A DNA stretch of 64,000 nucleotides from VXYL01 sp965243095. GTDB taxonomy: Bacteria > Pseudomonadota > Gammaproteobacteria > Pseudomonadales > Azotimanducaceae. Below the pieces are notes generated by a model. The model was not told the origin of the DNA. It saw nothing but the letters and a program-made list of their open reading frames with translations, and ran no database searches. Numbering within the stretch: position 1 is the first letter of the stretch; every line of letters begins with the position of its first letter. Location of the stretch: positions 2,976,001 to 3,040,000 of the forward strand of contig OZ251530.1 in the NCBI GenBank assembly GCA_965243095.1. Direction: 5' to 3'. The translations under genes and the position numbers were made by a program. Shown here one piece after another: positions 36,842 through 43,666 of this stretch.

Positions 36842-37231
36842 ATGGAAGCGGAAATCTACGACCCAGCGGCGGCGTCCGGCGATGCCATCTCGGTGACGCC
36901 GGCGGCGCGGGTACACCTCGCGCGGCAATTGGCCAAGGAGGGTGCCGAGGCGGTCTTGCTGGACATCACCGAGAGCGGCTGCAACGGCTACATGTACGCC
37001 TTCAAGTTCGTCGCCGGCGATCCGGGCGCGGCGCGGGCGTTCGAGTTCGACGATGTGCGGGTGTTCGTGGCGGACGCGCATTGGCCGCTGGTGCGCGGCA
37101 CGGAAATCGACTACGTGACCGAGGGGTTGAACTCCGCCTTGGCGTTCCGCAACCCGAACGCCAGCGGCGAATGCGGCTGCGGCGAGAGCTTCTCGGTGGA
37201 ACCCGCCGAAGGCGCGCCGGCGGCGCCGTGA
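36842..37231 (+). CDS. sufA: Fe-S carrier protein SufA/IscA family
   Basis: 129 residues from the ATG at 36842 (AAGGAT upstream). The three cluster-binding cysteines of A-type carriers are present: Cys47 in 'ESGCNGYMY', and Cys111 and Cys113 in 'GECGCGESF'. A-type carriers receive clusters from the SufBCD scaffold and hand them to apoproteins. It restarts the SUF locus after the inserted genes. Its TGA overlaps the GTG of sufT. No convincing promoter was found in the 124 bases upstream. Confidence 0.94.
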   Translation: MEAEIYDPAAASGDAISVTPAARVHLARQLAKEGAEAVLLDITESGCNGYMYAFKFVAGDPGAARAFEFDDVRVFVADAHWPLVRGTEIDYVTEGLNSALAFRNPNASGECGCGESFSVEPAEGAPAAP

Positions 37232-37752
37232 AACGCCAAGTCATCCCGCTGCAACGGGAGACGGTTGCGCGGCTGGTGCCGGCCGGCACGCCCTGCACGC
37301 TGCCGGCGGGGGCTTTCGTCACGCTGACGCAGTCTCTCGGCGGCGCCTACACGGTGATTCACAACGGCAACATGGCGCGCATCGACTCGGAGGACGCCGA
37401 CGCGCTCGGCCTCGCGCCGGAAGCGCTGGATTTGCCGCCGCCGGCGGACGGGCGCGTTGCCGAGGAGCAGGTGTGGCAAGCGCTGGCCACGGTTTACGAC
37501 CCGGAGATCCCGGTGAACATCGTGGCGTTGGGGTTGGTGTACGGCTGCGCGGTACAGGGGCGCAACGTGTCCATAGACATCACCCTCACCGCGCCCGGCT
37601 GCGGCATGGGGCCGGTGTTGGTGCAGGATGTGGAGCGGCGGGTGGCGAAGGTGCCGCATGTGGAGGATGTGGCCGTCAATCTCGTGTTCGACCCGCCGTG
37701 GCAGCGCGAGATGATGTCCGAGGAGGCGCAGCTGGAGCTGGGCCTGTACTGA
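37228..37752 (+). CDS. sufT: SufT / MIP18-family Fe-S maturation factor
   Basis: 174 residues from the GTG at 37228, which overlaps the sufA stop. The N-terminal part ('GGAYTVIHNGNMARI') matches the SufT extension, and the C-terminal half is a DUF59/MIP18 domain: 'DPEIPVNIVALGLVYG' and 'LTAPGCGMGPVL', whose Cys is the usual conserved one. SufT proteins help mature iron-sulfur proteins and commonly sit in suf operons. It shares one base with the ATG of sufE (TGATG). Confidence 0.92.
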   Translation: MKRQVIPLQRETVARLVPAGTPCTLPAGAFVTLTQSLGGAYTVIHNGNMARIDSEDADALGLAPEALDLPPPADGRVAEEQVWQALATVYDPEIPVNIVALGLVYGCAVQGRNVSIDITLTAPGCGMGPVLVQDVERRVAKVPHVEDVAVNLVFDPPWQREMMSEEAQLELGLY

Positions 37753-38210
37753 TGGCGACGGCGGCGCCGGCGCTCGACGACATTCGCTCGAGCTTCGCGT
37801 TCTTCGACGATTGGGAGGATCGCTACCGCTTCCTCATCGACTTGGGCCGCGCCGTGGCGCCGCTGCCGGAGCGCGAGCGCATCGACGCCAACCTGGTGCG
37901 CGGTTGCCAGAGCAAGGTGTGGCTGGTGACGCGCTACGACGCCGCCGCCGACCGGCTGGCCCTTGCCATCGACAGCGACGCGCACATCGTGCGCGGCCTC
38001 GCCGCGGTGGTGCTCGCCGCGTTCAACGGCAAGTCGCCGCGCGCCATCGCCGAGTTCAACATGGAGGGCTTGTTCGAGGAACTCGCCCTGCTGCGCCATC
38101 TAACCCCCACGCGGGGCAACGGTTTGCGGGCGATGGTGGCGAAGATCCGCGCCATCGCCGAGGCGGCGCGCCGGCAGGTGCCGGCAAGGGAGATCGGCGC
38201 GGATTCTTAG
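37752..38210 (+). CDS. sufE: Cysteine desulfuration partner SufE
   Basis: 152 residues. The sulfur-accepting Cys52 lies in 'VRGCQSKVW', matching Cys51 of E. coli SufE. The fold pattern is complete through 'FNGKSPRAIAEF' and 'LTPTRGNGLRAMV'. It takes the persulfide from SufS Cys359 and delivers it to SufB, so the SufS and SufE parts of one reaction are encoded in separate halves of this locus. Last gene of the cluster; no hairpin terminator is visible after it, only an A/T-rich stretch. Confidence 0.96.
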   Translation: MATAAPALDDIRSSFAFFDDWEDRYRFLIDLGRAVAPLPERERIDANLVRGCQSKVWLVTRYDAAADRLALAIDSDAHIVRGLAAVVLAAFNGKSPRAIAEFNMEGLFEELALLRHLTPTRGNGLRAMVAKIRAIAEAARRQVPAREIGADS

Positions 38211-38467
38211 AAAAAGTAAAACAAAATTATGGTGTTATGGGAAAATCTGCCGCCTGCGAGCAAAAAATCCAAAAAGGGGTGTCATTCGTGCGCAAAGTTC
38301 GCTATAGTCGAAACCGACGGGAAGTAGTGGGGAAGGGACTCACTGCGCGGCGCATTGAAGCGCCATCGAAAGCGCCCATCGCTCCCAGTGAATTGACGCC
38401 GTCGGTGCGTCCATCGCTGCTGGCGGCTTGATCGAGCCTTAATTGGCCATGATTGAGGAGAACCGCC
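38211..38467. other. A/T-rich intergenic region with a long leader
   Basis: 257 bases between sufE and the next small gene. The first 90 bases are strikingly A-rich (runs of A at 38211-38230 and 38262-38275) against the GC-rich background. The rest would be a leader of about 150 nucleotides if the promoter at 38279-38308 is used. No tRNA, riboswitch or terminator was recognised in it. Confidence 0.5.
38279..38308 (+). promoter_or_regulatory. Sigma-70-like promoter upstream of the small basic protein
   Basis: GTGTCA (38279-38284) and TATAGT (38303-38308) with an 18-base spacer. TATAGT matches five of six and GTGTCA four of six consensus positions, directly after the A-rich block, which could act as an UP element. 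Confidence 0.45.
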
Positions 38468-38656
38468 TTGAGCCGCCCCCAGAGGAAACTGCCCCTTAGC
38501 AACATCGAAATGCGCAAGACCATCGAGCAGGATGTCGAAGCCTTCCTGGCCGCTGGCAAGAAGATCCAAATCGTTCCCATGGGCGTCACCGGCCAAGACA
38601 AGATGGGCCGCAGCAAGAACATCGTCATCTCCCGCAAGCGCCGCGCCACGCTGTGA
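38468..38656 (+). CDS. Small basic protein, possibly SutA-like
   Basis: 62 residues from the TTG at 38468, chosen because GAGGAG lies seven bases upstream; an earlier TTG at 38453 overlaps that site. The helix 'TIEQDVEAFLAAGKKIQIV' followed by a polar basic tail ('MGRSKNIVISRKRR') resembles the helix 'AMEEFLSRGGKVQ' of Pseudomonas SutA, an RNA-polymerase-associated protein. The acidic N-terminal tail of SutA is absent, so this is a loose comparison. A small nucleic-acid- or polymerase-binding role is a guess. Confidence 0.6.
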   Translation: MSRPQRKLPLSNIEMRKTIEQDVEAFLAAGKKIQIVPMGVTGQDKMGRSKNIVISRKRRATL

Positions 38657-38816
38657 CGGCGAGCGGCTAGCTGGCCGCTCTAAACAACCGGCGTCCAAGT
38701 CGCCGGCACATAGCTGCGAACGCCCTTAGCGGTGCGCTCTCGTGCGCATTGCCGGCGTTGGTGCTGGTTGCCGAGGCGCTCCCGGCCGAGGGCGGCTTTC
38801 GCGTAACATCGCCAAC

Positions 38817-39581
38817 ATGAAACTCCAAGTGCTTTCGGACCTCCATGTGGAGGCGCACAACTCCATCCCGCCGCCCGCCGCGGAAGCGGACGTGGTGGTG
38901 CTGGCCGGCGACTTGGCGCCGTATCACCCGCGGATCTTGAATGCCGTGGCCGATGCGTGGCGGTCCGCCGAGCACATTCTGTATGTGCCCGGCAACCACG
39001 AGTTCTACCACGGCGAGATAGACCATGTGCGCGCCGGCCTCGCCAAGACCTGCGCCGAGCTGGGCATCGAGCTGCTGGACCGGCGCTCGATCCACATCGG
39101 CGGCGTGCGTTTCATCGGCGCGACGTTGTGGACGGATTTCGAGCTGGAAGGCTTGGCGAGAGTGCCGTGGGCGAAGCAGGTGGCGGCGCGGGCGATGTCC
39201 GATTTCGTCGGCGCGATTCACCATCGCGGGGGTTTGTTCACGCCCACCGAGTCCTGCCGGCGGCATTCCGCCGACCGGGCCTTCATCGAACGCGAGCTGC
39301 AAGCCGCCGAGGCCGCCGGCGAGGTGGCGGTGGTGATCACGCACCACGCGCCCACGCCGCGCTCCATTCGCCCGTGGTTCCAAGGCAATGCGCTGAATCC
39401 GGCGTTCGCCTCGGATCTGGAGCGGCTGATCGATCGCTACACGCCACCGCTTTGGATTCACGGCCACATGCACGACAGCATCGACGAGGCGCTGGGCGAC
39501 ACCCGGGTGCTCGCCAATCCCGGCGGCTACACGCAGGAGGAGAATCCGCTGTTCAACCCCGCCCTGTGCGTGGAGGTGTGA
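38817..39581 (+). CDS. Calcineurin-like metallophosphoesterase
   Basis: 254 residues from the ATG at 38817. All metal-binding blocks are present: 'SDLHVEAH' (Asp8, His10), 'LAGDLAPYH', 'PGNHEFYH', 'ITHHAPTP' and 'IHGHMHDS'. Such proteins hydrolyse phosphodi- or monoesters with two metals. No signal peptide, so it is cytoplasmic. The substrate is unknown. It is 35 bases upstream of an ankyrin-repeat gene in the same direction, a probable two-gene unit. Confidence 0.9.
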   Translation: MKLQVLSDLHVEAHNSIPPPAAEADVVVLAGDLAPYHPRILNAVADAWRSAEHILYVPGNHEFYHGEIDHVRAGLAKTCAELGIELLDRRSIHIGGVRFIGATLWTDFELEGLARVPWAKQVAARAMSDFVGAIHHRGGLFTPTESCRRHSADRAFIERELQAAEAAGEVAVVITHHAPTPRSIRPWFQGNALNPAFASDLERLIDRYTPPLWIHGHMHDSIDEALGDTRVLANPGGYTQEENPLFNPALCVEV

Positions 39582-39616
39582 ATGGCGATAGCGAAGCCGC
39601 CACAGAGGGTTGCGCC

Positions 39617-40717
39617 ATGAGATTGGATGTCGCGGTGGCGCTGTTCCACGGCAATTGGCACCTGCGTGGCGAAGCAAAGCTCGACCTGACGGACGCGGAA
39701 AGCGCGTTCATTTCGGCGGCGCTCGGCCCCGAGCCCAAGCGCTGGCAGGGCAACCCGGATGTGGCGCGGATGCGGGAAATCGTCGCCGCCGAGCCGCAGG
39801 TGCTGAAGCGGATTGGCGGGCGTCTCCTGCAGGTCGCCATCGGCATGCGCGGCTGCGGGCCGGCGGTGGCGTTCATTCTGCGGCAAGGCGTCGCGCTCAC
39901 CATCGACGAAGAGGCGTACAACGTGCTGCACGAGGCCGCGTGGGCGGGCGCGGTGGACACGTTGCAAGCGGTGTTCGAGGCCGGCGCCGCGGACGCCACC
40001 TGCGTTTCCGTGCGCAAGCCGCACATCGGCTGGCCGGACAACATCACCCTCATGTATTGGGCGGCGTGGGGCGGATTCGTGGATGTGGCGAAGCTGCTCT
40101 TGCGCCACGGCGCCCGCGTTCATCACGATCTCAAGATCAAGGGCAACGGCGAACGCGGCAGCACGTCGCTGCACGAAGCCTTGGCGCCAAGCGACCCGAC
40201 GCGCGCGGCCGGCAAGCGCGAAGTCGCCCAGCTGCTCATTGCCGACGGCGTCGAGTGCGACGTGTACGCCACCTGCGCTTTGGACGACGTCGACCGCTTG
40301 CGCGACCTCCTCGCCGCCGACCCCGACCTCGTTTACGCCGCCGAGGACTTCAACATGACGGCCCTGCACTGGGCCGCCCGCGCCGGCGCCCTGCGTTGCG
40401 CGACCATGTTGCTGGAACAGGGCGCCCAGCCGAACCCGCTCAACAACGCCCGCCGCACGCCTTTGCAATTGGCGGCGGAGGCGGATGGCGATGGGCAGGG
40501 CGCCATCGTCGCGCTCTTGGCGAAATACGGCGCGGACCTCAACGCCCAAGACCGCAAAGGCCGCACGCCCCTGCACCGCGCCACCTACGAAGGCCGCGTC
40601 GAAGCCGCCGAAGCCCTCCTGCAGGCGGGCGCCGACCCCTCGCTACGCAACAAGGCCGGCAAAACCGCGTTCCAAATCGCCCGCAAGGACGCCAAGTACT
40701 TCAAACAGCGAGCGTAG
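39617..40717 (+). CDS. Ankyrin-repeat protein
   Basis: 366 residues from the ATG at 39617. About seven ankyrin-type repeats run from residue 95 to the end. The clearest are 'MTALHWAARAGALRCATMLL', then 'RTPLQLAAEADGDGQGAIVA' and 'RTPLHRATYEGRVEAAEALL'; the first two (near 'YNVLHEAAWAGAVDTLQAV' and 'ITLMYWAAWGGFVDVAKLLL') are diverged. The N-terminal 90 residues are not repeat-like. No signal peptide. Ankyrin proteins bind other proteins; the adjacent phosphoesterase is the only contextual clue. Confidence 0.88.
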   Translation: MRLDVAVALFHGNWHLRGEAKLDLTDAESAFISAALGPEPKRWQGNPDVARMREIVAAEPQVLKRIGGRLLQVAIGMRGCGPAVAFILRQGVALTIDEEAYNVLHEAAWAGAVDTLQAVFEAGAADATCVSVRKPHIGWPDNITLMYWAAWGGFVDVAKLLLRHGARVHHDLKIKGNGERGSTSLHEALAPSDPTRAAGKREVAQLLIADGVECDVYATCALDDVDRLRDLLAADPDLVYAAEDFNMTALHWAARAGALRCATMLLEQGAQPNPLNNARRTPLQLAAEADGDGQGAIVALLAKYGADLNAQDRKGRTPLHRATYEGRVEAAEALLQAGADPSLRNKAGKTAFQIARKDAKYFKQRA

Positions 40718-40739
40718 CCGCGAAGCATCTCCGTTGGCG

Positions 40740-40756
40740 GTATGACCCCGTCATAC
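40740..40756. promoter_or_regulatory. Perfect 7-bp inverted repeat before the restriction gene
   Basis: GTATGAC (40740-40746) and GTCATAC (40750-40756) flank a three-base CCC loop. It lies 23 bases after the ankyrin stop and 44 bases before the next start. It could be a short hairpin or an operator. There is no T-run, so it is a poor terminator. Confidence 0.35.
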
Positions 40757-40799
40757 CCACTAAATCCTGCCCCCGGCTTGAACGCTCGCTCGTTGACTT

Positions 40800-41438
40800 G
40801 TGTACGAGGCGTCAGTTACTTTCCGCTATGTACGGAGGGAAGTGTGCCGAGGGACTGTGCGGGAGACGATACTTGATCGATGGGAGTTCACGGCCGAGGA
40901 TCTGACGGCCCTAGTGGATGGCAACCCCAGCTTGCGGGGCATACTGCTGGGGTACTTGGCGGAACAGAAGCTCGAACGCCTATGGCTTGAAAAGCCGGGC
41001 GTCTCGCACGTCGTCAAACCAGACGATCATGATCGAAAGCACAAGGGGGACCGGGTGGTTCTCTACAAAGGCAAGACGTTCACGTTCGAGTCGAAGTCGT
41101 TGCAGACGAAGACGGTGGCCAAGACCGACGATGGCTGGATCGGGAGGGCGCAGGTGGATGCAAGCGACCGACGGCCAGTCGAGTTGCCGGATGGCAGCAG
41201 TGTGACGACGACATGCCTGCGACGTGGCGAGTTCGACATTCTCGCCGTCAACGTGTTCGAGTTCTCGCAGCAGTGGAGGTTTGTCTTCGCAAAGAACCAA
41301 GACCTTCCAGCATCGACCTACAAGGCCTACACCGCCTATCAACGAAGACACTTGCTCGCCACCATGGTCACCGTATGCTGGCCGCCGCAGCCGCCGTTCC
41401 GGGAGGAACCGTTCACGCTGATGGACGAGCTTCTGTAA
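40800..41438 (+). CDS. Putative type II restriction endonuclease (PD-(D/E)XK-like)
   Basis: 212 residues from a GTG at 40800; the ribosome site is weak and the start is uncertain. The centre contains a 'GDRVVLYKGKTFTFESKS' block, which fits the nuclease pattern of an Asp followed about 14 residues later by Glu-x-Lys (here Glu-Ser-Lys). The C-terminal 'RRGEFDILAVNVFEF' and 'WRFVFAKNQDLP' resemble segments common in type II restriction enzymes. It converges on an amino-methyltransferase gene 21 bases away. Base composition is less GC-rich than the flanks, as expected of a transferred cassette. Recognition site unknown. Confidence 0.65.
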   Translation: MYEASVTFRYVRREVCRGTVRETILDRWEFTAEDLTALVDGNPSLRGILLGYLAEQKLERLWLEKPGVSHVVKPDDHDRKHKGDRVVLYKGKTFTFESKSLQTKTVAKTDDGWIGRAQVDASDRRPVELPDGSSVTTTCLRRGEFDILAVNVFEFSQQWRFVFAKNQDLPASTYKAYTAYQRRHLLATMVTVCWPPQPPFREEPFTLMDELL

Positions 41439-41459
41439 GCGCCAAGCTGCGCCGTGCGG

Positions 41460-42230
41460 TTATTTGGCGGGCGTGTTCGCGGAGTGGGCGGTTTTGACGA
41501 ACACCAGAAAGTACGAGTGGTTCTTCCGTGCGTGGGCCTGTTTGACGACGCGGCTCATGCCCGGGCGATTCGGGCGCACCACGACAAAGAGGTCCTTGCA
41601 GTAGAAGCCGAACTCCGCGTAGGCGTTTATGATCTCCACATGGGTTAGATTCTGCTTGTTGGCGCTCACTTCGTCTTGGCATTTGACGATGAACACGCCT
41701 TTGCTCCGCAATACGCGCCACGCCTCCCTGCCGCCGTCGACGTAGAGCTCTAGCACCGCCGCATGCCACTTTTTGCCCTCGGGGCGGGGGGCTTCGTGGC
41801 CGTTGGCGTAGTGTTCTCGAAAGGTGTTGTGGGTGCCCGTGCCCGCTTTGGTCGTGTTGCCGTTGCGGAAGAACCCCTCCATGTAGGGCGGATCGAACAC
41901 GACCGCGTCCAACGACGCCTTGGGATAAGGCAAATCCCGGCAGTCCACGCCGGTGGCGATGTCCGAAGCGAGCAGATCGTAGCGCTCGGCGTCCACGCGG
42001 CGCCAGAAAACGCCTTTGCCGTAGGTCACGTCCGCGATTCGCGCACCCGGCGCCACATGCAGTGCCAGCACTTCCGGGAACACATCCGCGTTCGTGCCGA
42101 AGTGGGCGGAGACGACCAAGTCTGTCGTCGCCACGCCGCGCGGGGATTTCCGGCCCGACGGCGTTGCCGGCCCGGGCGCGTCAGCCGAATCCAAGGACCT
42201 GAAGGGCAGGGGTGCTTGACTTGACGGCAT
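41460..42230 (-). CDS. DNA amino-methyltransferase (N6-A or N4-C), DPPY type
   Basis: 256 residues from the ATG at 42230; the longer frame to 42359 has no family support. S-adenosylmethionine-binding 'IADVTYGKGVFW' comes first, then 'LLASDIATGVDCRDLPYPKA' and catalytic 'VVFDPPYMEGF', and 'GGREAWRVLRSKGVFIVKCQ'. The order of motif I before DPPY and the 'VDCRDLPY' block match small type II methyltransferases. It should protect DNA from the endonuclease encoded on the other strand. A TATCAT element lies about 40 bases upstream of the start, but no good -35. Confidence 0.85.
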   Translation of the reverse strand: MPSSQAPLPFRSLDSADAPGPATPSGRKSPRGVATTDLVVSAHFGTNADVFPEVLALHVAPGARIADVTYGKGVFWRRVDAERYDLLASDIATGVDCRDLPYPKASLDAVVFDPPYMEGFFRNGNTTKAGTGTHNTFREHYANGHEAPRPEGKKWHAAVLELYVDGGREAWRVLRSKGVFIVKCQDEVSANKQNLTHVEIINAYAEFGFYCKDLFVVVRPNRPGMSRVVKQAHARKNHSYFLVFVKTAHSANTPAK

Positions 42231-42372
42231 GGCGGTGGCGTTCGCTGTTGGCGACAAGACGCATGATACTCCAATGGCCGGTGTTGCTCCCACAGTGTTG
42301 TTGGGACAGGGTGCGCAGCCGAGTTCAACAACGCCCGGCGAAGCGCACCGCACCGCCAACGCTCACATACGG

Positions 42373-43446
42373 TTAGGCCGCTTCCGCCAATCCTTCGTCA
42401 ACGCGCAACGCCTTGTGTGCCATCTTCTCGGCCACAGCGGACTCTGGTTCGCCGGTGGCTGCGGATTCCGCGAAGATGCGCTCGAGGCGCGGGCCGATGC
42501 CGCGCACCTTGTCCTCGAAACCGTCCATGCCGAGGTATTCCAAACCAGCGCTGATCACGCCGCCGGCGTTGATGACGTAGTCCGGCGCGTAGAGGATGCC
42601 GCGGCGCTTCAACGCTGCGCCAACTTCCGGGTGCGCTAGCTGGTTGTTGGCGGAGCCGGCGATGCCGCGGGCGCGGATGGTTTCGGCCACGCGGGCGGTC
42701 ACGGCGCCGCCCAGGGCGCAGGGCGCCACGATGTCCACGTCGGCGAGCATTACGCCGCGCACGGCCGCGGCGGTGGCTTGGAACCGTTCGCGGGCGCGCG
42801 CCACCTTGGCGCGGTCGATGTCGGCCACGACGAGACGCGCGCCTTCGCCGTGCAGCAGTTCGCACAGCGCCATGCCGACGCTGCCGAGACCTTGCACGGC
42901 AACGCGCACGCCGCCGAGGTGTTCGAAGCCGAGCTGTTTGGCGACCACTTGGATGCCGGCGAACACGCCCAGCGCCGTGCGCGGCCCCGGGTCGCCGCCG
43001 CGGCCGCCTTGGCCGATGCCGGTGACGTGTTTGGTGCGACCGCCGGCGACCGCCAGATCGCACACGCGCATGCCCACGTCTTCCGCTGCGACGTAGTCGC
43101 CGCCGAGTTCCTCGATCCACTCGCCGAGGCGCAGCAACTGCGGCTGCGTGATCGCTTGGCTCGGCGGGCCGCATTTGCAACCGGCGGCGAGGTTGCCGGG
43201 CGCGAGGATGACGCTCTTGCCACCGCCAAAGGGCAGCTCGGCGAGGGCGTTCTTGGCGCTCATGCCCCGGGCGAGCCGCGCCACGTCGGCCAGCGCTTCG
43301 CCGTCGTTGGCGTAGGCCCAGCGACGCACGCCGCCCAAGGCCGGGCCCAGCGTGAGGTCGTGCAGGGCGAAGATGGCGCGCAGCCCGGTGACGGGGTCGT
43401 TGCGGATCTCGATGCGGTGAAAGTCGCTCGTGTGCGTGTGGGTCAT
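42373..43446 (-). CDS. Leu/Phe/Val-type amino acid dehydrogenase
   Basis: 357 residues from the ATG at 43446 (AGAGGA upstream). Substrate-binding 'GLRAIFALHDLTLGPALGGV' and 'LPFGGGKSVI' (with the catalytic-type Lys), 'AAEDVGM', and the NAD fold 'VQGLGSVGMALCELL' are present. The reaction is oxidative deamination of a branched-chain or aromatic amino acid to its 2-oxo acid with NAD+. The next gene on the other strand is a peptide transporter, consistent with peptide and amino acid catabolism. The 220-base region between them is A/T-rich and carries a promoter and an inverted repeat. Confidence 0.93.
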   Translation of the reverse strand: MTHTHTSDFHRIEIRNDPVTGLRAIFALHDLTLGPALGGVRRWAYANDGEALADVARLARGMSAKNALAELPFGGGKSVILAPGNLAAGCKCGPPSQAITQPQLLRLGEWIEELGGDYVAAEDVGMRVCDLAVAGGRTKHVTGIGQGGRGGDPGPRTALGVFAGIQVVAKQLGFEHLGGVRVAVQGLGSVGMALCELLHGEGARLVVADIDRAKVARARERFQATAAAVRGVMLADVDIVAPCALGGAVTARVAETIRARGIAGSANNQLAHPEVGAALKRRGILYAPDYVINAGGVISAGLEYLGMDGFEDKVRGIGPRLERIFAESAATGEPESAVAEKMAHKALRVDEGLAEAA

Positions 43447-43526
43447 GGCGCGTCCTCTGGTGTGCCACATGGGATTGAGGAAACCCTACGCCTAATGATG
43501 GAGGTATTGCTTTGCTTTTTTCATAA

Positions 43527-43556
43527 TGTATATTGAAGAATACGATTTATTGTCCT
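43527..43556 (-). promoter_or_regulatory. Promoter-like sequence for the amino acid dehydrogenase
   Basis: On the minus strand AGGACA (43556-43551) and TATACA (43532-43527) are 18 bases apart, about 80 bases before the ATG. The -10 matches four of six and the -35 four of six. The -35 is overlapped by one arm of the inverted repeat at 43550-43581. Confidence 0.4.
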
Positions 43557-43581
43557 AAATTATTGTTTTTAGATAGGACAA
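43550..43581. promoter_or_regulatory. Inverted repeat, candidate operator
   Basis: TTGTCCTA (43550-43557) and TAGGACAA (43574-43581) are perfect 8-base inverted arms around a 16-base A/T-rich centre. The spacing between arm centres (24 bases) is a bit over two helical turns, typical of a dimeric regulator site. It sits between the divergent dehydrogenase and peptide transporter genes and overlaps a -35 element. Confidence 0.5.
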
Positions 43582-43666
43582 AGTTACTTCAATTACGGAG
43601 ACGAACGAAAACACGGCCCTACGCGGGTAGTACCATCGTCCCCCCGTTCACTTCTGGCCGTGCGTC

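Noticed and set aside
42322..42379. Possible integron attC site (GTTCAAC ... GTTAGGC)
   Set aside because: The outer boxes fit loosely, but the inner arms do not pair well. The neighbouring genes point the wrong way for a cassette, and no integrase is present.
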